From assembly GCA_013398015.1 (NCBI GenBank), contig VZRR01010919.1, positions 2,156,922 to 2,220,921 of the forward strand: a stretch of DNA of 64,000 bases, given 5' to 3'. How positions within the stretch are numbered: the first letter of the stretch is position 1; every line of letters starts with the position of its first letter. The stretch comes from Oreocharis arfaki (lineage: Eukaryota; Chordata; Aves; Passeriformes; Paramythiidae). The notes under the pieces are model-generated. The model had not been told where the DNA came from. It worked only from the letters and a program-made list of their open reading frames with translations, and ran no database searches. The translations under genes and the position numbers were made by a program. Shown here in pieces: positions 49,080 to 60,568 of the stretch.

Positions 49080-51715
49080 GCTTTCTCGTTTTCTCATGAA
49101 ACAGCCTTAAAAATCAATTCGTCACAAGTATAGGGATCGTGCGTGGAATCCCCGGGCGAGGGGAGGCAGCGGGCTTATTTGCGTGTTTATTTCTCTCCGC
49201 ATTAAAAACTGGAGTGGTCTCCCGGATTCCCCCCTTCCCCTCGGAGAGCTGTGCAGAAATGGCATCCCTCAGCCTTTAGTTCAGCACGGAGAACTGGGCG
49301 GGGGACCGGAGGGGGCACAGGACAACATGTATCTCCATTGCCTAGAATCCGCGTTGTGCCATGATTCTCATTTCACGTTTGAAAATAAGTCTGAGTTTGA
49401 ACGGCTTCGACAGCTTAACAATCTAAGGTTCTGAGTCAGCGGTCCAGAGTGGGATTGTCAGAATAAAACAAAATTAAACATCCAGCTTAGACCAAATTTT
49501 CACAATACATCTGCTACTTACCTGTCTTGATACAGGACTCATCTCCAGAATAAACCGTTCTAGGTTGATTTAAATAATGCCTCTATGTCTTGAGAGACAG
49601 AAAAAGCAGAAAAAGGACATACAGCCTTTTTTTTTTTTTACTAGTTGTGCTCAACTGACATATCTAGAAATTNGCTGCAGTGTGGAAGGAGTGGTAGTAC
49701 AAGCCTCAGGCTTCTCCAGACGGGTCCACTGTAAAGACTGAAGACCGTCAAGTCTGTCCGTAAGGGCAGGTGTCCAAACAAGCATCGCCTTCATCATGAT
49801 CAAAACATTAAGCAGATACCTCTGTATTATGGAGCTCACTCAAGCAGATTAAACTGTTTTTTCTCTTTTTCTGGGTCATGGTGTATGACCCGAAGATCAA
49901 AACGTGAGAGGTTTTCTAAAGTTATATCTGCTTGTTAAGTATTTCTTCTCCTTTTCTGATAAATAATTAAAAGGAAACAAAGCTGCTCAAAATTCTCTCA
50001 CCTTCTGGCACTAGTTTAAAAATTCTCTTGATTCTCAGCTATACACAGGTACATTCACTCATTGTTGCAATTTTTATCTCGCCTTATTCATCTTTTTTTT
50101 TCTTATTGAGATTTCACCTATTCAGGCTTCTAACAGCTATTTCTTTACCCTGAAAATAAAGTTGAAAATGGAGCTACAGCAGCCTCAATTATTGCTGCTT
50201 TGCCTCACCATTTTAACACACTTTCATGACTGCTCACCACATCAAAATACATCCCTTCTTCCCTTCCAAAGAAAGTATTTGGGTGTTAAGTTGTTTCTTG
50301 TTATGTGCAGAATGATTGTTCATAAAACTGGATCAGTAAGAACACACGTGCAGGAATGAAAACTCTCCTTCCACAAAAGTCTTCCACCCACCTGGGATCC
50401 TGAAGTCCCGGGCAGGGGCAGTAGTATGAAACCTTTGCTCATTGCTCTGCTTAAGTGGGCTGATCACTAGGGTCTAGTAAAGGCTACTGATCTCATGAGT
50501 CCAGTACTAAGGAGCACAAAATTGAAAAGAGAAAAAACACCTCAGACTTACACGGATGATTGATACTAAGTGAATAACGAGGCTGCTACCAACAAAAACC
50601 AAGGGGCAGGCTGACATTTGAACAGTAATGTTTCACTGGAAAAAAGATGTGCACTAAAGAGAAGATGCATAGTAGGCAATTAATTCGGAGAAGTTAATAT
50701 AAAAAGATGAGCTCAGTTTGCCATTGCAGAGCAATTTCTTCAGAGTGAATGCCTCAGGAGAGCAGAGCATCAGTCTGTCAGTGGGAAAGGCGAGTTACAA
50801 TTGCTGCTACTGTATCAGTTAACACCAGTATAAATACTTGTTCACGGGGAGCTGTAGCTTTCTCCAGCAAAAAATAATTTTTCGATTCCTTCACACCTTA
50901 AGCAGATTATCAACTCTGTAATTACAGCTGCTGTGATTCCATATGACTAACACAACCAAGAACCACACACCAGAGTAATTTATTATATCCAAACGTGGCT
51001 GAGTTCTTTGCTTACCATACCTGGAATTTTTTCTTTGGACATCAATATGCAGTCTATTTGCAGCCAGTATATTTAGAGATTTAAAGAGATATTAAAGTTG
51101 AGGAAGAGTTTGTGCTGAAGAAGGTCCTGAAAGCAGCTTTATCAGTTCAGAACCATAGAATTTAAATACAAGAGTAAACATTTCTGGTTTAATCCTTTCA
51201 AATGTCAAAAATTAATATTGCATTTACAAACTTTTTCTGTGTGAGCAACAAACATCTACAGCTACATATCACAAAAATTCTTTGTCAAATTCTTGGTTTA
51301 AAAACAAATATATAAAACCACATTTAGCATGGAGGACATGGCAAGCAAACGAGAAGGATAAATCATGGTACGCACATTATTTAAGGCAAAATATACAATC
51401 AGAAAGGGAATTGAAGTAGGAAAAGTTACAATGAGCACTTAATTATAATTTTTGCAGTAAAATTCAAATTTACATAACAATATGACATTATCTTTCCCAA
51501 AGATAGTAATGAATTTGAATCAGATTTTGCAGGCTTGCTCCATGAAATGGAAGACAGCAATAATACTATTTTTCTATTGAAAAATAGCAAACTTCAGGGT
51601 GAAAAAATAACGAACATCATGGTGCAAGGTGTTGCCGTACTCCAGCGTGTGGTACACTGCCAGTTCACACCTCAGTAAGATGTGCTGCCCCAAAGTGACT
51701 CTTCTTTTCTTTCAG

Positions 51716-51819
51716 GTATTCCCAAGCCTCCCAGTATAAGAATTAATGAAAACATAACTGATGTAGTGGGCAAGATCTGCTTACTTATCAGACTGCCAAC
51801 AAATCTGGATGTTTTATAA
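51716..51819 (+). CDS. Candidate terminal exon, plus strand, unrecognised
   Basis: A strong acceptor (CTCTTCTTTTCTTTCAG, ending 51715) leads into a frame that stays open for 33 full codons to TAA at 51817-51819. It includes IPKPPSIRINENITDVVGK. The other two frames stop within about 10 codons. The segment lies 2.4 kb downstream of the CpG island on the plus strand, so it could be the 3' coding exon of a short gene starting there. I found no matching upstream exon. It could equally be an alternative exon, a decayed pseudogene or chance. Confidence 0.16.
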
Positions 51820-52463
51820 ATTTATATGTGTACACCCTTCTCCAGCTGTCACCAATCACTGGTGCCCTCACAAGAGCAGCAGGAGCTCAGCTCAGTCTGG
51901 AGGAGAGGAAATGAATGGGAAACCCTCTAGTAGAAATATGGCAGCACTAACTCAAGCCAGCTACAAAACACATGAGAGTGAAGTAGTTACCACACAGGCA
52001 GAGATTTACAGTTCTCTTGATTTCTATTTTTCCTTGTATCAGTAAGCTGAAAATAGCAATCTTGGTAACCAAGTCTACTTTCCAGGAGAATGTTTCAAAA
52101 TGGGAAGGACTAAGCTAGTGCTCAAGAGCTGACCACACCCTGGTAGTTAGGCTAAAATGAGAAACACAGCTTTTCATCTCCTCAGGCAGAAGAAGGAATT
52201 GAAGTTTAACGTTTAAATTGGACAAGCATGTTAGTCACAGAGATAACAGATAAAAAGAGAGAAAAAGTCTTCCTGATGTTTAGTGAATCTACAACAACTT
52301 CTCAAGATCATAATTTTCATTGCTATTTCAATTTGTGATTTTAGAAAAATAAAGTCTCGTTTCCATTGTAATTACTTTTGCATTGAGGATTTTTTTCAAG
52401 ATGAAATAAAAAATGCTTAATTTGTTCACGTTGAAGGTCTCACTGGACTTCAGATAAAAGCTA

Positions 52464-52482
52464 AGCACGGTGAAACCGTGCT
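52464..52482. repeat. Perfect 8-bp inverted repeat (hairpin)
   Basis: AGCACGGT (52464-52471) and ACCGTGCT (52475-52482) surround a GAA loop. It is too short to call functional. Confidence 0.6.
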
Positions 52483-52889
52483 AGAAATACATATCCCCAA
52501 GACCAGAAAAAAGGTGTTTCTTAAACCAGAAACCCTCAATCTAGAAACTAGCTATTTATTTCAGTTTTACTGGATTGCTCCCCCTAGCCTGCTGTTTGCC
52601 ATGCCGCTAGGTCTTTAAAGCATGACTTTAAATGTATTCGGAAGAAGAAGGAGGTAAAAGAGAAGGCAGAAAGGTGGAGCTATTGCACATCACAAAGAAC
52701 GGCCATAAAGGTTCAACAGAGGAAAGACAGAGGCTGCTTTCCTTGTTCTTTTCCCTTCTCTGAGTAAAAACGCTACCAAATTGAAAACTCCACCAAATTC
52801 ACGTCATGTTTCCTTCGATGCATTCAACAACAGAAAACCATATTGCCCATTGCCTGAACTAACCATATTAACAGGGAATGTCCAATTAC

Positions 52890-53153
52890 CTGGATGATAA
52901 TATTAAGGCATAACTCTGGTTTCTCACTTTGACCTTCTGTACTGATCGTTAATGAGCCAGTTTTACTTTGACCAATTATGCAAATGATGTCCTCATGTAT
53001 GTGACCACCACCATAGCCCTGTGCCTGTGAAGGACTGATGGGTTTCCTCGCAATGCTTCTTGGAATAGAGACAGCCCTACACCGAATATTTTTAACACGA
53101 AGAATGAATTTAGCATCTTTTTCATAACTAAACCTTCTAAATTTTATGCCCAG
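52890..53153 (-). CDS. Candidate coding exon, minus strand, unrecognised protein
   Basis: On the minus strand 88 codons are open from just after a stop (53154-53156) down to a donor-like CATCCAG then GTAATT (intron starting at 52889). The predicted residues look like a real soluble domain with mixed charge and alternating hydrophobic strands: KDAKFILRVKNIRC early, a Gly-rich GYGGGHIHED in the middle, then IICIIGQSKTGSLTISTEG. I do not recognise the family and give no name. There is no clear polypyrimidine acceptor. A GTGTAG at about 53080 is one possibility, which would shorten the exon to about 190 bp. It was found by reading in-frame without requiring an ATG, as expected for an internal exon. 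Intronless pseudogene or chance remain possible. Confidence 0.25.
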
Positions 53154-54729
53154 TTATGCATTTTTTTCCATTTCATCCTAACGCTAGCTCCTTCCTTTTC
53201 CTTCTTCTTGAAACAACCTAAACCAGTGCTTACACTGGTGCATGGAATACTGATACAGTGAGCTCTTAATAGCATCTGGTTTTATTAACTTTGTATAACC
53301 CAGACATTTGTTTTTCCTCATTCTACAAATGTCTGCTGAGAGCCTAAGGGCCAAAATGCAAAAAGCATTGGTTTATTGTAAAATAAATCACTTCAAACTG
53401 AGGACTAGAGGATATCTGGCTGTAAGGAAATATTTGCCGTGTGTAGCAATGCAAGGTCTGCTCTGAAGAAGACTGAGTCATCGTTGTGCTAATATAAAAT
53501 CTGTACCTTATGTAGTTCTATAGGTGAAGGTTACCTGCTGAAGTGTCCTCATTAGCAATTTGAAAAGCATTTCAATAAAAAGATACGGTATGAGTATTAA
53601 TGTACTACCGAAACACAGCACACATAAATCCACATATGTAAGGATTTTCTAACAGGAAAACTGTCTCGGTAATTTAGAATCATGACTATGAAATATCACG
53701 TCTCCTGCAAGCTGCCCTCTTCTTTTATCCTTGTAATACCATGCCTACAAGCACTGCACTTCAAGTTGCCTCTCATACAATTTTAACTCAAACCTACATA
53801 TCTTCATGTTTTACGCATGATAAGAGAATGCTGCACTGGTTCCCCACTAACAGGTGTGTTGAATATCTGTTACTCACACTGGAGAAGGCATGAGACCTCC
53901 CTATCCCTCAGGCTGTTCCTGCTGCCAGTTTGTTCTCTACTCTCGTACTAGAATTCACATTACAAATACTACACCAAGTGTTTTCTTCTCTGAGCTTTTT
54001 CTCCTGAATTGCAAATATAGTGGTGTTTTGGTAGCTTGCTCAAGATGACAAAGTCTATGAAAACACCAAGCATCTTGACAAAAAGGAGTGAAGAACCTGC
54101 CTACCACCAAAAACAAGTAATAAAATAAAAAATAAAATAAGAGACTGAGCAAAACAGTGCTATGATGTAAGCACAGTTTGGTACTTGTAGTCTTTTCTGT
54201 CTTGTCAACTTTCACTCCGTGATACAGTTCCTAATGTGTATTTTCTTCACAAAGAAATCCTAATTCAAACAGCGAATAACAATGAACAGATTTTACAGAA
54301 CTGAAAAAAAAATTTGTTATCACGACAATCCAGGATGAATGTTCTGTTCCTGAGCAACACTCATGATCTAATAGAAAGGGTAAGTTAGGTATTACCAAAG
54401 CTACTAGTAAGTGTTGTCATGTCTTGGTTTCTTGGTAAGGCAGGCATCAAGTACACTTTACTGATTTTAGTCCATAGGTGAGTTTGTCCTCTGCATTGTG
54501 TGCAGCAGCTTAAGGGGAAGAGCTTAACTATGATTCAGAAAAGTGGCCTCAGTTAATGCAGTGGGTTGAAGTCTATTCAGTCATATTAATTTCTCTATTA
54601 GTAGATAGTTTTAATTATCAAGATTTCTGAATGCATTGATGTAAAACAAATAGTTAACAAAGTTCAGTGGTAAATGTGACAGTGGTTTAACAAGATTCAA
54701 CAGCAAGCTTGATTATTTACTGCATAGAC

Positions 54730-55290
54730 AACAGGGTCAGACAAAATTGAGACACTTCTGCTGAGTCATGAGGTTCAGAAAGGACCCCCTTGAGTTCTGA
54801 ACTCCTTCTTAGTGAGGAGTCTAGGTGCAGGTGGATCCACCACTAGTCCCAGGCTTGGTCAGTGGTTTATGTCTAAAGAATTACATATGCACAATCAATC
54901 CTTTATATCACTTAGCTAAGATTTCAAAGTTTATTGTGCTATGAATCCCTCACCAAGAATATGTTGCAGATAGGAATCTCTCAGCCTCGAGCAGTACCTT
55001 GAGAGTCATTCCTGCTCAAGGGGTGTTCCTGTTGTGCAATACGCTGCTGTGCAGAAGAGCTCAGTAGGCCCTGGGCTCCACTGTTCATGGAGTAAGATAG
55101 AATGATTTACAGTCATATCTGCCCACCAGCAAGACATCTGGGGCATCAGTCTTGACAGCCGTCGGCCACCATGTTGCCATCCATGCATGGAGAAGGAGTG
55201 CCTCCAAGGAGGCGTTGCTGCATGCCCTAGCTATCAAAGTTGTGGCACCTTATATATTCTCTAATGCTTAGCTGCAGACTACCACAGCAG
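54730..55290 (-). mobile_element. Possible ERV LTR, minus strand, unclassified
   Basis: Read on the minus strand, a TATA-like AATATATAAGG (around 55248-55258) is followed about 315 bp later by AATAAA (complement of 54930-54935) and then by a block ending in GTGGTGGATCCACCTGCACC (54826-54845 on the minus strand). The order TATA, AATAAA and a short downstream part fits a retroviral LTR. The block is less AT-rich than its flanks. Neither end nor a target-site duplication could be placed, and I matched it to no named family with confidence. Confidence 0.35.
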
Positions 55291-56224
55291 CTCTATTGGT
55301 TTAGTTCTTCATATTAAATCAGAGCAAACATTTTCAGTCACTATAAAAAGTGCATTTTACAACCACATCTTATTCAAGGATTCATCAACAGTGGGTCTTT
55401 TGTCAAAACAATAAATTAATGCTCTACAGGACCTTCATAACTCTTTATAGGCCGTCATTATTCTGGAGCTGCTAAACGCTTGCATTCCCAAATTTCATCT
55501 GCAAATGTCACATCTACCTTGTTCTCTCAGGCACTTACATTATCAGGATTAAGTCTCTATTTAGATACTCCAATTTCACATTCATTCAGATGTGGAAGAC
55601 CAATTCCGCTGTATAACTCTGGCCACTGAACTTCATTTAATTTGGAATTACTGTCCTGTGTACAGATGGGCTACACACCTCTGGTGTAGTTCACTCGGTT
55701 GGCTTCTAGTTTTCGCATTTGTACTTGAACCGAAGATGAATAAATATCTCATAAAGTAGATATTTTAACTACTCTGACAGTGCAGAATTCATATTTACAC
55801 TATTGAATGCTGCTACTGCATTCACAGTTTGTGATGTTTTCCTTTCTCTTGACTTGAATACTATTAGATCTACATGAGCCAATTTGCCTCTTTTACTGCA
55901 TTTTATTATGATTCAGTACTTGAAATTGATGGATCCTCATTAGATTTGTTTTCCTTTATTAAAAGGGTCTTTTTGGCAACAGAAACCCCTTCAGTCTTTC
56001 TTATATATGTGTCTTGCTGATGAGATAACTTAAGTAATATTTTCCTTTATATCTTGTTCTCATTTAATTTTAAGAAAGGTAATAATTGAAGCCTAATAGC
56101 CTAATCACCCAGAATTCATAGATCTGACTTGCTCACAGCTCTAGAATTGAAAGATACATCAGGAATCACTTTTTGTTTCATGCTACTATGACTGTTTTAG
56201 GTATAATTATTAAGATATTGCATG
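55291..56224. other. AT-rich non-coding stretch
   Basis: No gene or named repeat is seen. T-rich patches without structure. Confidence 0.5.
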
Positions 56225-56290
56225 TCCTAGGCTAGGAGCTAGACTCAATGATCTTTTGGACCTCTTCCAATTCAGGATATTGGATGAATG
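56225..56290 (+). mobile_element. CR1 LINE 3' tail, plus strand
   Basis: CTAGGAGCTAGACTCAATGA then TCTTTTGGACCTCTTCCAAT and TTCAGGATATTGGATGAATG match the last 60 bp of CR1 in sense orientation. The final ATTCTATGATTC is decayed. Confidence 0.78.
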
Positions 56291-58122
56291 TAGGTCTTAG
56301 AAAATCAATTCATCATTTTATTCTGAATTGATTAAAGCTAATTGAGGTTCAATTCTTAATTGAAAAAGTATGGCATCCATCTTTACCTGCTGGTGAAAAT
56401 GTAACCAAGCCTGACAACACAATGCTACATGAAAAAGAACTCCCTGCCAAAGTTTGCAAGATACCGAAAAGAAAGGAAAGGTCAGTCAATAACTCATTTA
56501 AATATGCTCAGATGTGTATTTTCATTTAGGTCTGCCTGTAGTGAGCATTAATGTATAAAGATCAGTTTTCTTCCTACACTTGACAAAACCCATCCACTGT
56601 TTAGGCAGTGGAAGACAATAATTTTCAGACCACAACAAAACCTATAAAAAAATCTATAATAACAATTTATCTGAAGAGTGAACCTGCCACACATTCATTG
56701 CTTTGATTGCTGTAATATCACTCACACAAGTAACTCTGGGAAACTACATATGCTCATGCTAAAGAACAAATGCTATAGTATCACCCTATAAATCAAAACA
56801 AAAGCCCTGAGTGAGTTGAGCTGGTTATTAAGACAGATGAAATACAACTTTATTTTACACAGAATGAACCAACAGATGAGTTACTTCATGAAGTCCAAAT
56901 ACAGAATCTGTGGCTTCAGACACCCACAAACCAATATTCATATATCATGCTTTGCTCATGGGGATAAGCATGTACTAACCTACATTACCTAGTTAAAAAC
57001 AGGCTAGCTTTCCTAACAATTTTGCTGTAGCTGTCACTTCTGACACTCTTGATGACTCCATAATTGCTATTATCATTACCTTTGAGTTTTCAGGAATAAG
57101 TGAGTAACTGTTTGCTCTCATTTAAAATAGTTAACACAGATCCCTGATCTTTTGCAGCCTTCCTTCTCCCCATAGTCCTGAAAAAAAAGCTAAAGCTTGG
57201 AGGGTGTTTGTACCCAGGAGAAACATTTGTTCACGAAATTCCCAAGAGATCTAGTGCCTTATTAAGATTTAGGTACGTGGCTTACCAAAAAAAAAAATCT
57301 CTTCCTGGTTTCAGGTCTAATTATATGCAGACACCCAGCATCATCTGGGTATTGTAAATATCACATAATGAGAGTACAGATTTTAGAAAAGAAGCTGTGT
57401 GAGCATTCTTTCTCACAGTCCCACTACAAATACATATTATTTCAATACGCGAAGACAGTTCAATCAAAGAGGAAGCCAAAACCCTCAGAAAAGTTAATGC
57501 CCAGCAGTATCCAGTTTAGCCAACCTATACAACTCATTAAAAATGAACAAACCAACCACAACCAACTTCTTAAGTAGAACACATCAATCCTCACACCATT
57601 TTGTCTTGACATGCCCACATGGAAACAGATAACCTCAGTAGCTGAGAGAGAGGTTGTTCAAGGGCACACGGTGTTCCAGCAGTGGTGGAAGTCCTTAGCG
57701 CGTGAGGGGTAAGCAAAAGTTTGTGGCAGAAATGGGTGAACAGACCCATTTAGGGGAATGGCTGTTGTATTTTACTCTTTCAAAGGTGTTTTTTGTCTCT
57801 AGATTAAAGACTGGGAGACTGTCTTAATTCTGAAAATTATGAAAAGCAATTGAAAGCAATGCTCAAACAGAATGGAATAAAGATTATGTGGGCAGCATCT
57901 TCGTTCTTCAATTTCTTGGTCTACCACACCTGAATTTTGTTGAAGACCACTGGGAAGATGTTGAATTTTTCAGATACTTGAATTGGTTTACATTCGCCTT
58001 TGAAAGCTAGAGCAACTATCCTCAAATATTTCAGTGTCCAATTTTGTAGCTTGTTTGATAAAGCATTTTTACTGTGATTGTGGCAATGTTGTTGGTATTC
58101 TTAGAAATATCATTTTAGTTAA

Positions 58123-58168
58123 TAATTCATGCAGAGAACACAAAATAATTCAGGCAGAGAACACAAAA
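58123..58168. repeat. 23-bp imperfect tandem duplication
   Basis: TAATTCATGCAGAGAACACA (from 58123) recurs as TAATTCAGGCAGAGAACACA (from 58146) with one mismatch over the compared bases. It is a small local duplication. Confidence 0.85.
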
Positions 58169-59164
58169 AATATCCTCACTGTATACAAGTCCATTTTCCT
58201 CTTCAATCATTAAAAATTACTGAAGGATGTGTGTTATGGCTTTTGAGGAAACATTTTCTTCAGCCTTTCCTTTCTTCCCGAAGTCAAAAACACTTTGGAA
58301 TACACTGAGATCTTCTAACTTATTTACTCAGCACAGGAAGGCTCCTTAGAGGGGAACCTGCTCCAGAATCCAGGTCCCGAAAAGTTGTTGAGATTAATGA
58401 TGTGGCAGATATTGTGCACAGCAGGTTAGAAAAAGGGTGATGTGAGAGCAGAGCTATTACCCATCCTGCAGAATTGCAGGAAGGAGCGCTAACTCTTACA
58501 TTTTCTAGGAAATACGGCCCAGACAGAAAGACATGGTTTTTAATGGCACCCAAATTTGGACTCTGTTTTAAGTTTTATTTTTTCTTAATACGCTAAGGAT
58601 AATCCAAAAAGTCATTAAAAGATACATCTTGTGAAGTAACAGCAGAGTCAACTCAAAAGATGCTGATACATAATTTATGCTTCTTGGAACCAGAACCTTT
58701 CTTTTCTCCAGTTGATTCAAAGGGAACTAGAATTCATGTGTATCAATTAAAAGATGCATCACTGCGTCCAAACTTTTCCATAAGTATTTTCTTTTTGGTT
58801 TTCGTTTTTGGGGGTTTTTTGGTTTAATATGATGGTATACCAGATCCAGTTCATCCATCATGGTTCTGTGTTGCTCACTACAAGGTAAAAACTTTCAAAA
58901 ACTGCATAAAGTGTTCACTGTCATTGCATTTCTGTGTCCACAATTTCACTGTGGTGTGTTTACATACTCTTGGGCATGCAAAACCAAGCCTATGCCCAAC
59001 AGAAGTTTAATTTAGAAGACATGCCAAGCCATGTGTGTAGGAAGAATTTTGAATCTTCTCTCCTGCAAATATATTACTGATAAATAGAAATATAGTTGCT
59101 CTCTGACAGTAAGTTTTCTCCATGTAGGTAATACACAGCATTCTTACCAAAAAGATCTAAGTAT

Positions 59165-59262
59165 ATTATTTGATTGAGAAATCTAATTTAATTATATTTA
59201 ATACAATGTTCAATTAATATATTTAATTTAATTTAAGTATATTTAATTTTATTATTGCCTTA
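59165..59262. repeat. AT-rich block with TTTAATT repeats
   Basis: About 98 bp of nearly pure A/T with repeated ATTTAATT and TATATTTAAT units, a low-melting and slippage-prone sequence. Confidence 0.8.
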
Positions 59263-60163
59263 AGCATATACTACAAAGTGAAGCTCCATCTTGGAGAATT
59301 AAAAACGAAGTACTGAAAATATATGGAGAAAACAACTGATATCCCATTAACGTTATGACAAAAGGTATAATGAGCTAATGACAGAAGGATTAGTGAGGTC
59401 AATTTTTCTCTAGAAAAGGGCTGTGTAGAAACAGCCCTGAAAGAGTTACAGTCATGGCATGAATTAAGGCATTTTTCTTTCTCTGGACTAGTAGACCTTT
59501 CAAAGCTTGTTTTGTATTACATAGCACATGCTGTTTTGAATGTTTCATAGCCAGTTTTCTTCCTATCCACGTGCTTCATACATATTGAGAAACAAACACT
59601 AATTAGTTAATTGCTTGTTGATTTTGCCAGAGTACAGTAGTACTAGTTTGCATGGCAACTGATACGCACAGATACAGATTTCCAGAAACTGTCTCATGTT
59701 CTCAGAAGTATTTCCTTTGTTTTGATATGGGGGAAATCAGTTGTCTAACAGACCCCATAATTAGTGTAACAAGCATTTTATAAGGAGTGGGAGGCTTCTA
59801 CAGTCATTAAAAAAAAAAGAAAAACCACCCCATGTTAAACTATGCGGGAATTTTTCAGATAAACTATATTCCGATGTTGAAGCATTTTCTCAAATCTGTG
59901 TTTACCTTGGGTAACATTTAATACCACCATCCTTTTGCAGAAAACACTCAACAAAATCCGAACAATGCACACAGACTAAAAAGGAAACAAGAATTATGCA
60001 TTCAGCACTCTATACTTTTAGTCAATCTCATTTGCTTTCTATCAAGATGCAAAAGTAAAACTGTCCTCCATGTGTCCGGTAAAGGCTGATAAGAATGCAT
60101 TTCAGTGCTTAACAGCATGTGGTATATAATAGCCCAAGAAGATGAGAGCTTCTCATTCAGATA

Positions 60164-60568
60164 ATGAGTAGAGGGAGAACTTCAATTTCATGGGCGAAGA
60201 TGAAACATGTGCTTTTTTTTGCTGTACATCTGCATGCTCCAAATAAGTTCCTGAGGACAGAGTTCAGACCTGTTGCTGAAAATCACTTGATGAGGAACAC
60301 AACTGGGAACTATGGTTTAAATCCAAGCAGGAGTGGGATGGCTGTTGTGCAGCCTGGGCAGACCATAGCTTCTTCAAGAGAAATTCCTGCATCTCCTGTC
60401 AGCAGATGGAGTTTTATTGTTGATTTTAAACTGACCTATAATGAAACTGAGTCTTGGATGAAAAACTTAAAACCAAAACTCAACAGATCTACGATTGAAC
60501 TAAAACAACAGAGATTTGGAAATAAAACAAATGCTGGCATGAGTCATCTGATTACCAAATTGCTATAA
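60164..60568 (+). CDS. Orphan 134-codon open frame, unrecognised
   Basis: This is one of the longest ATG-initiated frames outside recognised repeats, GC-rich blocks and the gap, and it is not low in complexity. It starts MSRGRTSISWAKMKHV and ends with a Lys/Asn-rich part containing YNETESWMKNLKPKLNRST. There is no transmembrane segment, apart from a short hydrophobic patch near residues 15-22 (VLFFAVHL), and no recognised domain. A TATATAAT at 60123-60130 is only about 35 bases before the ATG, too close for a normal 5' leader. A second open frame follows at 60578-60796. A single frame of this length is expected by chance now and then in 64 kb searched in six frames. Confidence 0.12.
   Translation: MSRGRTSISWAKMKHVLFFAVHLHAPNKFLRTEFRPVAENHLMRNTTGNYGLNPSRSGMAVVQPGQTIASSREIPASPVSRWSFIVDFKLTYNETESWMKNLKPKLNRSTIELKQQRFGNKTNAGMSHLITKLL

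Larger units (their letters stand above)
48430..49330. promoter_or_regulatory. CpG island, probable promoter/first-exon region, with assembly gap
   Basis: GC and CpG content jump abruptly at about 48.43 kb and fall again by about 49.33 kb. Roughly 25 CpG dinucleotides lie within 180 bp (48541-48720), while the surrounding tens of kilobases are CpG-poor. In vertebrates an isolated island like this normally marks a transcription start, often bidirectional. No TATA box is evident, as is usual for such promoters. The direction of the gene cannot be settled: open frames exist on both strands but run through the N gap and look like GC-driven artefacts. This is the only feature in the window that points clearly to a gene. 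Confidence 0.75.
49331..54729. other. AT-rich stretch with two exon-like candidates
   Basis: There is one unresolved base (N at 49673) after a T13 run. No transposon family is recognised. Candidate exons on the plus strand (51716-51819) and the minus strand (52890-53153) are listed separately. A perfect 8-bp hairpin with a 3-base loop lies at 52464-52482 (AGCACGGT / ACCGTGCT). Confidence 0.5.

Noticed and set aside
48387..49110. Open frames of 155-236 codons on both strands of the CpG island
   Set aside because: They read through the 150-base N gap, and their length is due to high GC content and unknown bases.
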